This document shows positions 23,602 through 31,072 of a stretch of 64,000 bases of DNA, one piece after another (position 1 is the stretch's first letter; the number at the start of each line of letters is the position of its first letter). The notes under the pieces are model-generated. The model saw only the letters and a list, made by a program, of their open reading frames with translations, did not search any database and was not told the DNA's origin. A program made the position numbers and the translations under genes. Source of the DNA: Oscillospiraceae bacterium (GTDB lineage Bacteria; Bacillota; Clostridia; Oscillospirales; Ruminococcaceae). Location: NCBI GenBank assembly GCA_016298065.1, contig JAEDDN010000001.1, forward strand, positions 1-64,000, written 5' to 3'.

Positions 23602-25059
23602 ATGAAACTTAATAAAAAATTTAAAATATTGATTTCTATGTCATTAGTCATAATGACTTTATTTATAAATAGCGTTCAGGTGTTTGCTGAAACTGTTTCT
23701 TATGAAGCTAATATCATTTTTAATGGCTTAACTGTTCCTGACGGTAATCATTTATTAACTGTTCTTGATACTCCTTCTGTATCTCGTTCAAATACATTCG
23801 ACTCGGACTACACCTATAACTATAGAATTGATTTTAGTCATTCCGATAGGGCGGTTTATACCGACGGAAGCTTTGGTAACTCCGATTTAAACGTAAATTT
23901 TACTACTGATGATGAGGGGCTTTGCTACTCTGGTGATTATGGTATCAATGTCAATAGTGGCGATTATCCTTTTTATTTTAAATCGAACTATGAAGCTTCT
24001 TTAGGTGAATATGATGAAATTGATAGTAGTCATTCAGTAGGCTATTCCGACGACTATATAAATCTTTATTTTTCGCAAGTAAGACCTAACATTGTTAATG
24101 ATTATTTGAATTTGGAGGAATATCCATATTTTGTTATTAGACCTATTTACTCTTATATTAACGGTTATCCCAGTCATTTACAAGTAGTGATTTTACATTT
24201 TAAGTATGTTCCCATATTAGATTCTAATAGGATTTCATTAAATACTTTTTCAGAAAATTCTATAAATTCTGTTTATGGGCTTTATAACGACAATAAATAT
24301 TTTCAGTGGGATACCTCTTCGGTATCTAATCTTAACAGTAGGTATTATGTTCAAACTTTGTTGAACTTTAACCTTGTAACTTCAGTTATGGGTCAAAATG
24401 TTTCTCCTTTTTTTGAATTAACTAAAGTTACTGAAAACTATGTTGGATCAACTGTTGGTGTTTATAGCTTTTCTGAATCTAATTTCACGCCTTATCTCTA
24501 CGACAACAGCCATAACGATTTTTTAACAAATAACGATATAACTTTAAGTTCGTTTTATAATTTTGACTATAACATAACTTCTTATGGAAGCAGTAACCTT
24601 ACTACAGGTCACGGTGGTTCAGGCGGTTCCATTGACGACCCTGAACACAACGGCGGTTCTTCCGACTTTGACGAAACGGATATCGAATATTTAAGAGAGA
24701 AAATAGCAAGTCGTTTTGACTTTCCGCCGTCTCCGTCCGAGGATAACGACCCCGATAACGACCACGATATTTTTGCTTGGATAAGTTGGATTTTTGCTGT
24801 CGTCATACAGGCTGTAACAGGTGTTTTTCTTGTTATAGGTGATGTTATAGTTTATATCACAAAGATTTTAGGTTCAGTATTTGAATCCATTTTAGATTTT
24901 TTCAATTTGGTAATTCAAAACGTCACTAATATTTTTAAAATGGCTTCGTCTTTATTTTCGTCTTTGCCCACTCCTGTTTCAATGCTGATTTCTGCATCAT
25001 TATCAATTTTTATTGGCGTTTTTATTTTTAAATTAGTCTTGACTATTTTTAGGAAATAA
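23602..25059 (+). CDS. Adsorption/minor coat protein candidate (pIII-like)
   Basis: A 485-residue secreted membrane protein. The signal peptide is MKLNKKFKILISMSLVIMTL plus a short stretch ending VQVFA, with cleavage before ETVSYEAN. A large Tyr/Ser/Asn-rich ectodomain follows (about 30-330). A Gly/Ser linker (GHGGSGGS, about 333-345) and an acidic segment come next. The C-terminal 90 residues are hydrophobic with a final membrane helix ending LVLTIFRK. This order (leader, receptor domains, Gly linker, C-terminal anchor) is that of pIII of filamentous phages. No sequence similarity to a known pIII can be claimed by eye. Confidence 0.65.
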   Translation: MKLNKKFKILISMSLVIMTLFINSVQVFAETVSYEANIIFNGLTVPDGNHLLTVLDTPSVSRSNTFDSDYTYNYRIDFSHSDRAVYTDGSFGNSDLNVNFTTDDEGLCYSGDYGINVNSGDYPFYFKSNYEASLGEYDEIDSSHSVGYSDDYINLYFSQVRPNIVNDYLNLEEYPYFVIRPIYSYINGYPSHLQVVILHFKYVPILDSNRISLNTFSENSINSVYGLYNDNKYFQWDTSSVSNLNSRYYVQTLLNFNLVTSVMGQNVSPFFELTKVTENYVGSTVGVYSFSESNFTPYLYDNSHNDFLTNNDITLSSFYNFDYNITSYGSSNLTTGHGGSGGSIDDPEHNGGSSDFDETDIEYLREKIASRFDFPPSPSEDNDPDNDHDIFAWISWIFAVVIQAVTGVFLVIGDVIVYITKILGSVFESILDFFNLVIQNVTNIFKMASSLFSSLPTPVSMLISASLSIFIGVFIFKLVLTIFRK

Positions 25060-25068
25060 GGTGATTTA

Positions 25069-25236
25069 ATGTCTTTAGGTTTTTTTACTTCGTTTATGGG
25101 CTCTTTATGGTCTTTACTCGTTAATACAAGATTTTCGCTTTTAGGATTTAGCTTCTCTTTGTCTAACTTTTTCATAGCTTCGGTAGCTATTTTCTTAGTA
25201 TTTTATTTAATTTTCGGTTTAATTCGTATGAGGTGA
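25069..25236 (+). CDS. Small membrane protein of the element (55 aa)
   Basis: Starts MSLGFFTSFMGSLWSLLVNT and ends YLIFGLIRMR, with one strong membrane helix (about residues 30-52) and a basic end. AAGGTGA is placed before ATG 25069, nine bases after the pIII-like gene. Its size and position between adsorption protein and ATPase suggest a minor tip protein (pVII/pIX class). That is inference only. Confidence 0.6.
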   Translation: MSLGFFTSFMGSLWSLLVNTRFSLLGFSFSLSNFFIASVAIFLVFYLIFGLIRMR

Positions 25237-25293
25237 TTATATGAATATGATTTTAAATTTTAACCCATATTTAATTTTTAAGGTGGTGAGATT

Positions 25294-25923
25294 ATGCCTG
25301 CGGCTATTTCCGATAATGGCTTAAATTTAATTGATGAAAAAGTTTCATCTGAATTTTTAGAAAAATCTGCTATAGTGTTGCCGGAGTTAAGTTATAAAGA
25401 TTTTCCGCAACCCGATACAGAAGTTTTATCAGGCGCACATACTGTTATTTACTTTAACGGTACTGATTATTACCTTTTAGATTTAGGTTCTTCTGAATGG
25501 TATCTTGAAACTTTTAATAATCAAATTTGTTTGCGCTACACTTCCAACGTTCAGCCTAGAAAATATATTTTTGATAAAGAATTAAAAGAATGGAATCAAG
25601 TCAGTCAAGGTTATACTTATAGGTTATTTCTTGGTTTTACTCCTAACTACCTTGATTACTATATTCTTTATTCAAATTATGACATTAAAGACTTTAACGA
25701 TAAGGAAACTGTACTTTTCCCTCAAACAGTTTTACAAGATGATACTTCTACAGAGATAGGCGATACATATAACATCACCGTTCAGCTGGATGAAGAGCCT
25801 TTTCTCACTAAAGATTTTGATAAATATACAACAACTGATGGCTTTTTGCTTATAATAACTGTTTTGTTATTGTTTATATTTTTTAGAAAAATTTTTAATC
25901 TTGATACATTTAAAGGAGTGTAA
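25294..25923 (+). CDS. Element structural protein with C-terminal membrane anchor (209 aa)
   Basis: AAGGTGGTGAG precedes ATG 25294. There is no N-terminal signal. The first 175 residues are soluble, acidic and aromatic (FNGTDYYLLDLGSSEWYLE). One membrane helix follows at about 183-200 (FLLIITVLLLFIFF), then a short basic-hydrophobic tail. It lies between the pIII-like and ATPase genes, where pVI-type or assembly proteins are encoded. No known domain is recognisable. The next gene starts two bases after its stop. Confidence 0.6.
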   Translation: MPAAISDNGLNLIDEKVSSEFLEKSAIVLPELSYKDFPQPDTEVLSGAHTVIYFNGTDYYLLDLGSSEWYLETFNNQICLRYTSNVQPRKYIFDKELKEWNQVSQGYTYRLFLGFTPNYLDYYILYSNYDIKDFNDKETVLFPQTVLQDDTSTEIGDTYNITVQLDEEPFLTKDFDKYTTTDGFLLIITVLLLFIFFRKIFNLDTFKGV

Positions 25924-25925
25924 TA

Positions 25926-26090
25926 ATGAGTAGTTTTTTACAATTTATTGGTCTTTTGGGTTTAGATCATTATCCTACGAATATGCAGGAGCTTATCCCA
26001 TATCTGATTTTAGCAATTTTTACATTTTCATTTTTGTCTTATTTATTGCAATCGTTTTATCGCATTTGTACTTCAATTAAAGGGATTTAA
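25926..26090 (+). CDS. Small membrane protein of the element (54 aa)
   Basis: MSSFLQFIGLLGLDHYPTNM is followed by a single membrane helix (about residues 22-42) and a short basic tail (FYRICTSIKGI). AAAGGAGTG precedes ATG 25926. It ends two bases before the ATPase gene, so it is translated in the same tightly packed operon. It could be a minor tip protein or an assembly partner of the ATPase (pXI-like). The function is not proven. Confidence 0.6.
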   Translation: MSSFLQFIGLLGLDHYPTNMQELIPYLILAIFTFSFLSYLLQSFYRICTSIKGI

Positions 26091-26092
26091 TT

Positions 26093-26899
26093 ATGTTTAT
26101 ATTTTTCAGTAAACTTTTTCAGTATTTAAAACACCTTCCGCATTTTTTATTTGAAGTTTTTAGAGACCTTTATTTCTACATAAAAAATAAAGGTTGGAAA
26201 AACTTCGAAGGCTGGGGCTTACACCTTTATGTCGGCAAATTCGGCGCAGGTAAAACTTGTTCTATGGTGCGTAAAGCTTATAGCCTTTGCAGGCAATATC
26301 CTCAACTTACCATAGTTACAAATCTCAAATTAAATAATTTCCCGAAAACAACTAATGTTCTGCCTTTAAATTCTCCGCAGGATATTTTAAATGCTCCTGC
26401 AGATACTTTAGTTTTGATTGATGAAATTGGAACTATTTTTAATTCACGAGATTTTGCAAGTTCTAAAGAAAGCGTTCCTAAAATTCTTTTTCAGCATTTG
26501 TGTCAATGTCGAAAAAGAAAAATGATGATTTTAGCCACAACGCAAAGGTGGAATTTTCTCGATAAACAGTTAAGAGACATAACGGCAACAGTTAATGTTT
26601 CAAGTGTATTTTTTTCACACCCTTTCAGCCGTATGGCTACGGTGCTTAAATATGACGCTTTTGAATATGACCGCTCTTTCAATAATCCTTTAATTCCTTG
26701 TATGCCTTTAGGCGTTGAAGTTTATGTTCAAACTAATAAAATTCGTGAGCTCTACGATACTGAGGAGCTTATAAACAATATGCTTAATAAAGAGTACATA
26801 AGTGATAAAGAGATTATGGAAAATAGAGGAGAGCTTACGCAGTCGTTTGATAGCTTAGACAGGAAGCAGAAAAGACAACTTAGACATTCGGTAAGGTAG
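26093..26899 (+). CDS. Zot/pI-type assembly ATPase
   Basis: P-loop ATPase of the Zonular-occludens-toxin/pI family, which drives extrusion of filamentous phage through the membrane. It has 268 residues. Walker A is GKFGAGKT (48-55), Walker B is TLVLIDEIG (105-113), and FQHLCQCRKRKMMILATTQRWNFLDKQLRDI (133-163) fits the Zot pattern of a conserved Arg/Gln-rich third motif. The N-terminal 33 residues are hydrophobic/amphipathic. The long C-terminal membrane helix plus extracellular domain of Gram-negative pI/Zot is absent; the protein ends in a basic tail. This is the hallmark gene that supports the inovirus call. Confidence 0.85.
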   Translation: MFIFFSKLFQYLKHLPHFLFEVFRDLYFYIKNKGWKNFEGWGLHLYVGKFGAGKTCSMVRKAYSLCRQYPQLTIVTNLKLNNFPKTTNVLPLNSPQDILNAPADTLVLIDEIGTIFNSRDFASSKESVPKILFQHLCQCRKRKMMILATTQRWNFLDKQLRDITATVNVSSVFFSHPFSRMATVLKYDAFEYDRSFNNPLIPCMPLGVEVYVQTNKIRELYDTEELINNMLNKEYISDKEIMENRGELTQSFDSLDRKQKRQLRHSVR

Positions 26900-26983
26900 C
26901 GTTTGGCCGGCAAGCGAAGCTCGGCAACGCTACCGCCAAGTCCTTTAATTTTTCATTTAAGGGACGGATATGTAATACGTCCC
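26895..26983. repeat. Two inverted repeats in the intergenic region before rep
   Basis: GGTAGCGTT (26895-26903) pairs with AACGCTACC (26926-26934) and encloses GCCG/CGGC. GGGACG (26961-26966) pairs with CGTCCC (26978-26983). The first is strikingly GC-rich for this element. The 169-base gap between the ATPase and rep genes (26900-27068) holds nothing else. These are candidates for the double-strand origin nicked by Rep or the packaging signal. Confidence 0.55.
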
Positions 26984-27068
26984 ATATATAATTTAATACT
27001 TTTGGCTTACTTACTTGCTTTAATGGCATTTTTCCGTGTAGTCAAAATTACTAAAAGAGGTTAAAAAT

Positions 27069-28589
27069 ATGATTCCTAAATACGTTTCTCGAAGTTTAGT
27101 TTATAAAGAATTTTCTAATTATTTTAAAGATGAATGGTTTAATCTTACTTCTAAAAAAGTGATACATAATATTGATACTTTCTACTATAATATTTTTTTA
27201 AAAGATGATGGATTTAATGAGGATAATATTTTTATAAAACACTTTATTGATTATTTAGAGGAATTAAAATCGGAAGCTTCTGCGACTACTAATAGAGAGA
27301 TTTATATATCCGATAATATCGTATTTAAACCTTTTAGATTTACTATTTATGATTACAGATTTACTTACAATAACTTCTTTGACATATTTATAGCTCGTGT
27401 TATACCTAATAACGATACTCCGAGAATACAGGTTCAGCTTAGAAGTGTAGGAATATGGACTAAAGGCATTGAAGCTCTTATAAATGAAAGCTTTAACTTT
27501 TTAACTGATTTTTTAAACGCTAATAATGTTGAAATATCGGAAGTTAGAGAAAATAGAATAGATTTTTGTTACCATACTAATTCTATTCAAGATACTTCTA
27601 AGGTCTTTTCTACTGATAACGTGCAACGTCATTGTAAGTCAAGTTTCACTCTAGGTCAAAATGTTTTCCGCTTCGGTTCTAATGGTGTAACGGTTGATTA
27701 TTTAGCGTTAGGTAAACGTCAATCAAATAATATTTTCTTTCGTGCTTATAACAAAGTTAGGGAAGTAATAGAGCAGAATTATAAAGGCTTTTTTATTGAC
27801 TACTGGTATCAGTCCGGCTTAATAAATGCTTATGATAAATATGTCTACAGTTACGCTTTTGAAAAGAGAAGTTATAACGCTGTTCATATAGGCAGGATTA
27901 ACTGGTATCTTGAATATGGTACCGATAATGGTTTAAAAGCTCGTTTGAAGCATATTTTAGATAAATATTCTCTTAAAAGTGATAATTCAATGTTTTTAGA
28001 AAAAAGCATAAAAGGTCTTTTGCCTAATGTAACTGCTGTAACAAATATTGAGTTTCAAACAAAGCGTAAATTTTATCATACAATGGATAAATTTATAAAT
28101 GACTTGCCTTGTTCACTTGATAAGAGTAATAATCTATTTCGTCTTTTTCAGATAATAGATAATCGCAAGCCTTTTTTAAATTATTTAACAACTTTTACAG
28201 TTAGATTTGTAAAAAATCGTAGTGTAGCTTTAAAAGATGAAGTTTACTGCGACTTTTGGAAGCGCATAGTTTGTTGTACATTACCGTCTAAGGTTGATAA
28301 TAGTGTTGTCCGTGATTATAGCCGAAGCATTGATATTAAGCGTGTTACGAATAATATAACTAATTCGATTGCTACTTTTTCAGTTTATAAGAATAAAACT
28401 AACTCTAAATCCTTTAAAGATGATTTCTGTGACTACCTTTCTTACTTAAATGATAATGATTTCAGCGGTCAGGGTGATTTGCTGGTTGACGTTTCATCCG
28501 GCGAAGCCTTTAGACTTAATAATTCAAATTATCTAAATATTAAAACACGTCATAACAGACGTTTAAAAGGAGTAGTTGATGATGTATAA
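27069..28589 (+). CDS. Rolling-circle replication initiator, Rep_trans-like
   Basis: A 506-residue protein. The segment VRENRIDFCYHTN (about 159-171), followed by YLALGKRQSNNIFFRAYNKVRE (about 214-235), fits the conserved R-x-D and (T)-x-Y-x-G...R-x-Y-x-K-x-x-E motifs of the PF02486 (Rep_trans) initiators. Those proteins nick one strand and become linked to it through tyrosine. Inoviruses of Gram-positive bacteria and Tn916-type elements use this class. AAAGAGG precedes ATG 27069. The last bases overlap the integrase start. Family assignment is moderately sure; the catalytic Tyr cannot be fixed by eye. Confidence 0.72.
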   Translation: MIPKYVSRSLVYKEFSNYFKDEWFNLTSKKVIHNIDTFYYNIFLKDDGFNEDNIFIKHFIDYLEELKSEASATTNREIYISDNIVFKPFRFTIYDYRFTYNNFFDIFIARVIPNNDTPRIQVQLRSVGIWTKGIEALINESFNFLTDFLNANNVEISEVRENRIDFCYHTNSIQDTSKVFSTDNVQRHCKSSFTLGQNVFRFGSNGVTVDYLALGKRQSNNIFFRAYNKVREVIEQNYKGFFIDYWYQSGLINAYDKYVYSYAFEKRSYNAVHIGRINWYLEYGTDNGLKARLKHILDKYSLKSDNSMFLEKSIKGLLPNVTAVTNIEFQTKRKFYHTMDKFINDLPCSLDKSNNLFRLFQIIDNRKPFLNYLTTFTVRFVKNRSVALKDEVYCDFWKRIVCCTLPSKVDNSVVRDYSRSIDIKRVTNNITNSIATFSVYKNKTNSKSFKDDFCDYLSYLNDNDFSGQGDLLVDVSSGEAFRLNNSNYLNIKTRHNRRLKGVVDDV

Positions 28590-29571
28590 GTATGATGATT
28601 ATTTATTAAAGGATTTACTGATAGATTGGCTTGATGTGTATTCATATAAGCTGTCGAGGAATACATATAACGGTTATTGTGTGAATGTATATAAGCACAT
28701 TATACCTAATATAGGACATATTAAGGTATCGGAGTTAGAGCCTTTAGATATAGAGTTTATGTATCGAGATTTAATTAGTAGTGGTCTTTCATCGACGACG
28801 GTGTTGTATGTTCATAACACTTTAAGAAGCTGTTTTACTTTCAGTTTTAAAAAGCGTATGATTTCTGATAACATAATGAATTATGTTGACTCTCCGAAAA
28901 AACGAAATTTTAAACCTAATGTTTTGACAGCTGATGAAATATCATCACTTTTAACCGTCTCTAAGGATTTACCTGTTTTTTTACCGATTGTTTTAGCTTT
29001 ATTTTTAGGTTTAAGACGTGGTGAAGTATTAGGCTTGAAGTGGTCTGATGTCGATTTTAATAATAAGTCTATAGCTATTCAAAGAACGCTTACAAGGTAT
29101 AAAAATGATGAATATGTTTTAAGTGACGTCAAAACGTCAAATAGTGAGCGTGTTCTGCTCCTGCCAGATAGCGTTTTGGATATACTTAAATTTGAAAATA
29201 ATAGATGTTTGCATATCCGTAAAGTTATTTTTGGATATAACCCTAATGACTTAATTATAACTGACGCTAAAGGTGATTTTTTCAGCCCTAATGTTTTAGA
29301 TAATAATTTTAAATTTGTTCTCTCTAAGGCTGGTATAACCAAGCGTATACGCTTTCACGACCTGCGCCATACAAATGCCACATTATTACTTAAAAATAAC
29401 ATTCCTGCTAAGATAGTAAGTTCAATGTTAGGGCATAGCTCGGTCGGTATAACTTTAGATATTTATTCTCACGTTTTAACTAATATGCAAGAGCCGGCTG
29501 TGACCGTTCTAGATGATATCTTACACGAGTGCTTACAGTATGCAAATGCCCAACCTGTCACACGGTGGTAG
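28579..29571 (+). CDS. Tyrosine-recombinase integrase
   Basis: Site-specific recombinase that integrates the element into tRNA-Ser. About 330 residues. The N-terminal SAM-like core-binding domain has LDVYSYKLSRNTYNGYC and HIIPNIGHIKVSEL. The catalytic domain has LGLRRGEVLGLKW (Arg about 147, counting from 28576), the beta-strand Lys (about 186), HDLRH (His261, Arg264), LGHSSVGITLDIYSHV (His287, Tyr297). All active-site residues are present. The start is ATG 28579 or 28582, overlapping the end of rep, so the two are co-translated. No excisionase gene is recognisable. Confidence 0.95.
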   Translation: MMYKYDDYLLKDLLIDWLDVYSYKLSRNTYNGYCVNVYKHIIPNIGHIKVSELEPLDIEFMYRDLISSGLSSTTVLYVHNTLRSCFTFSFKKRMISDNIMNYVDSPKKRNFKPNVLTADEISSLLTVSKDLPVFLPIVLALFLGLRRGEVLGLKWSDVDFNNKSIAIQRTLTRYKNDEYVLSDVKTSNSERVLLLPDSVLDILKFENNRCLHIRKVIFGYNPNDLIITDAKGDFFSPNVLDNNFKFVLSKAGITKRIRFHDLRHTNATLLLKNNIPAKIVSSMLGHSSVGITLDIYSHVLTNMQEPAVTVLDDILHECLQYANAQPVTRW

Positions 29572-29667
29572 GTTAAAACTCGGAAATGGTTATAATTGGC
29601 GATTTATATTTTTGCCACTTTAAGCATTGCAGGGATTGCGGACAAGCGTTAGATTGGAGTGAATGAT

Positions 29668-30180
29668 ATGCCAAATATGAAAAATAAAGCGGTTTTAATA
29701 AGCATAAACCCGGAGTGGTGTGAACTTATAGCAAGCGGTGAGAAAACTATCGAACTTAGAAAAACAAAACCAAAACTTAAACCGCCGTTTAAGTGCTATA
29801 TCTATATGACAAAAGATAAAAAGCAACAATACGGGAGTGGTAAGGTTATAGGAGAGTTTGTGTGCGACTGCATTTTAAGCCATTGTGAAATGGCTAATGC
29901 CGATATAGCGGAGCAACAAGGGTTTGTTCACAGAGAAAAGATACTGTCTTATTCAAAAGGGCAAGAAGTTTACGGTTGGCATATATCTGACCTTGTTATA
30001 TACGACAATCCGAAAGCACTGCAACAGTTTAATCGTTATTGTAATAATTGCAGTTTTCCGATATTGCCGTTCCAAGTGCCTCCTTGCGACAACTGCCCTA
30101 GCAGAGAATTAACGCACCCACCACAAAGTTGGTGCTATGTTGAAGAACAAACAAGGAGTGAGCAAAATGCTAAAATGTAA
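29668..30180 (+). CDS. ASCH-domain protein
   Basis: A 170-residue protein. ISINPEWCELIASGEKTIELRK, split as ISINPEWCELIASGEK and TIELRKTKPKL, then KCYIYMT and GKVIGEFVCD are the ASCH (PUA-like, probable RNA/nucleotide binding) pattern often seen in phage and prophage genes. The C-terminal part carries several Cys (CNNC, CDNCPS), possibly a zinc site. GGAG lies eight bases before ATG 29668. It overlaps the next gene by 14 bases. It is the first accessory gene after the integrase; its role in the element is unknown. Confidence 0.8.
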   Translation: MPNMKNKAVLISINPEWCELIASGEKTIELRKTKPKLKPPFKCYIYMTKDKKQQYGSGKVIGEFVCDCILSHCEMANADIAEQQGFVHREKILSYSKGQEVYGWHISDLVIYDNPKALQQFNRYCNNCSFPILPFQVPPCDNCPSRELTHPPQSWCYVEEQTRSEQNAKM

Positions 30181-30322
30181 AAACTGTGAAAACTGGAAAA
30201 AGGAAACACATTTTAAACCGTATAAAGGCAAGGAAATACATATCTGTGCTGAAAAGGACGAGCTTACTTGCGAAGATGATACTTGTACTTATGCGAAGAG
30301 TGAGGTTGAGAAAAGGAAGTGA
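30167..30322 (+). CDS. Small Cys-rich protein (51 aa)
   Basis: MLKCKNCENWKKETH has one CxxC pair and CAEKDELTCEDDTC supplies three more Cys, a probable zinc knuckle. AAGGAG is nine bases before ATG 30167, inside the end of the ASCH gene. The type is frequent as phage accessory cargo. A decayed second copy of its 3' half follows at 30512-30573. Confidence 0.65.
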   Translation: MLKCKNCENWKKETHFKPYKGKEIHICAEKDELTCEDDTCTYAKSEVEKRK

Positions 30323-30327
30323 ATAAA

Positions 30328-30507
30328 GTGGCGGATGAAAAAACCATAACAAAGCAAATCGAGTTGATTGCAGATGAGATATGCACCTATTGTTGTAAAT
30401 TTCCAGAGGAGTACTTTAATAAATATAATGACACCTATTCCGAGGACTATATAGCAGAAATACTTTGGATAGAAAAATACGGTGAGTGTCCTCTTATGAG
30501 ACTTTAG
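30328..30507 (+). CDS. Small hypothetical protein (59 aa)
   Basis: GTG at 30328 with GGAAGTGA upstream; a GTG at 30319, overlapping the previous stop, is an alternative. The product begins VADEKTITKQIELIADEICT and has CTYCC and a Cys near the end (YGECPLMRL). It is acidic, with no membrane segment. It is the third gene in the accessory run. The function is unknown. Confidence 0.55.
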   Translation: MADEKTITKQIELIADEICTYCCKFPEEYFNKYNDTYSEDYIAEILWIEKYGECPLMRL

Positions 30508-30511
30508 AAGG

Positions 30512-30573
30512 ATTGAAAAAGATGAGCTGACTTGTGAAGTAGATACTTGTACTTATGTGAAGGGTAAGGTGTT
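30512..30573 (+). pseudogene. Decayed partial copy of the Cys-rich gene
   Basis: These 62 bases match 30248-30309 closely and, in frame, read EKDELTCEVDTCTYVKGKV against EKDELTCEDDTCTYAKSEV. No start or 5' half is present, so it is the relic of a tandem duplication or recombination. Confidence 0.65.
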
Positions 30574-30590
30574 AACTGGAGGTCAATCAA

Positions 30591-30797
30591 ATGAAAATTA
30601 GATTAAAAGATGATTTTGTTGGGTTGTTTGAATTTGAGAATGAGCTCTATTTTAAATCAGAGTACGGAGAAGTTTATACAGACAAAAACGGCGAAACAAT
30701 GGTTAAACACGAAGCTTATAAAATAAAGAGGTATGCAAGTATTGCATACCTCTTTTTGGCGGAAAGAGAGGGATTCGAACCCTCGAAGCGCTATTAA
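30591..30797 (+). CDS. Small ORF running into the tRNA attachment site
   Basis: CTGGAGG precedes ATG 30591. The first ~46 residues (MKIRLKDDFVGLFEFENELY, then KSEYGEVYTDKNGETMVKHE) look like a genuine small acidic phage protein. From about 30726 the frame passes through the terminator hairpin and the tRNA-Ser 3' end, giving the nonsense tail EREGFEPSKRY. So the gene probably lost its natural end at the element boundary. The upstream part is plausible; the tail is not native. Confidence 0.45.
   Translation: MKIRLKDDFVGLFEFENELYFKSEYGEVYTDKNGETMVKHEAYKIKRYASIAYLFLAEREGFEPSKRY
30726..30757 (-). terminator. Element-supplied terminator for tRNA-Ser
   Basis: AAAGAGGTATGCAA-GTA-TTGCATACCTCTTT lies directly after the CCA of tRNA-Ser on the minus strand and is followed there by TATTTTA. 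It replaces the displaced native terminator. It is an inverted copy of the hairpin at 21444-21482. Confidence 0.75.
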
Positions 30798-30816
30798 CGC
30801 TTACACGAGTTCCAGT
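30754..30816. repeat. Right attachment site inside the intact tRNA-Ser
   Basis: 63 bases identical to 21629-21691. Here the copy is joined to the tRNA 5' half and restores a complete tRNA, so this copy was presumably brought in by the element. Confidence 0.92.
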
Positions 30817-30848
30817 CGTGCGCCTTAGACCAGCTCAGCCATCTTTCC
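30757..30848 (-). tRNA. tRNA-Ser (anticodon GGA)
   Basis: On the minus strand the 92-base gene starts GGAAAGA and ends TCTTTCCGCCA with an encoded CCA. The anticodon stem CACGA/TCGTG encloses loop CTGGAAC, so the anticodon is GGA, reading UCC/UCU Ser codons. The long variable arm (TAAGCGTTAATAGCGCTT) is typical of class II tRNAs, and the T arm GAGGGTTCGAATCCCTC is regular. Its 3' two-thirds is the integration site of the inovirus-like element, and the gene is fully restored. Confidence 0.96.
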
Positions 30849-30864
30849 AAAACCACTAAAATTT

Positions 30865-30893
30865 ATTATACCGTTTACATACGGCTTTGTCAA
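30865..30893 (-). promoter_or_regulatory. Promoter of tRNA-Ser
   Basis: On the minus strand, perfect consensus TTGACA and TATAAT are separated by 17 bases, 17 bases before the tRNA. Both boxes match the sigma-A consensus exactly, as expected for a stable RNA. Confidence 0.92.
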
Positions 30894-31002
30894 TCATAAT
30901 TTTATTTTTAAGTGAAACATAAATCTTTTACTTTACTGCAAAAATAAAAGTGTAAGCATACCGCTATACAGATGAAAATATAATCGTTTTCAAATATATT
31001 TA

Positions 31003-31031
31003 TAGACATAAGTATCCTAATTTGGTATAAT
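31003..31031 (+). promoter_or_regulatory. Promoter of the flavodoxin gene
   Basis: TAGACA-N17-TATAAT lies 42 bases before the start codon. Confidence 0.65.
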
Positions 31032-31072
31032 TTATATAATGATAAATATTTTATATAAAGGAGTAGATCATT

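Larger units (their letters stand above)
21629..30816. mobile_element. Integrated filamentous-phage (inovirus-like) element in tRNA-Ser
   Basis: The element lies between two perfect 63-base copies of the 3' part of tRNA-Ser, so one element unit is about 9.1 kb. Its genes are AT-rich compared with the flanks. Left to right: DUF2726 protein and XRE repressor (minus), then on + a 92-aa ssDNA-binding-like protein, 52-aa coat-like protein, 485-aa adsorption-like protein, small membrane proteins, Zot/pI ATPase, Rep and tyrosine integrase, then small accessory genes. No secretin gene is present, as expected for a host without an outer membrane. Size, order and gene content fit inoviruses; an integrative element that borrowed inovirus modules is the alternative. 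Confidence 0.88.

Noticed and set aside
25241..25325. Tiny frame MNMILNFNPYLIF between two phage genes
   Set aside because: It overlaps the ribosome site and start of the 209-aa gene, is only 27 codons and has no supporting features beyond an ATG.
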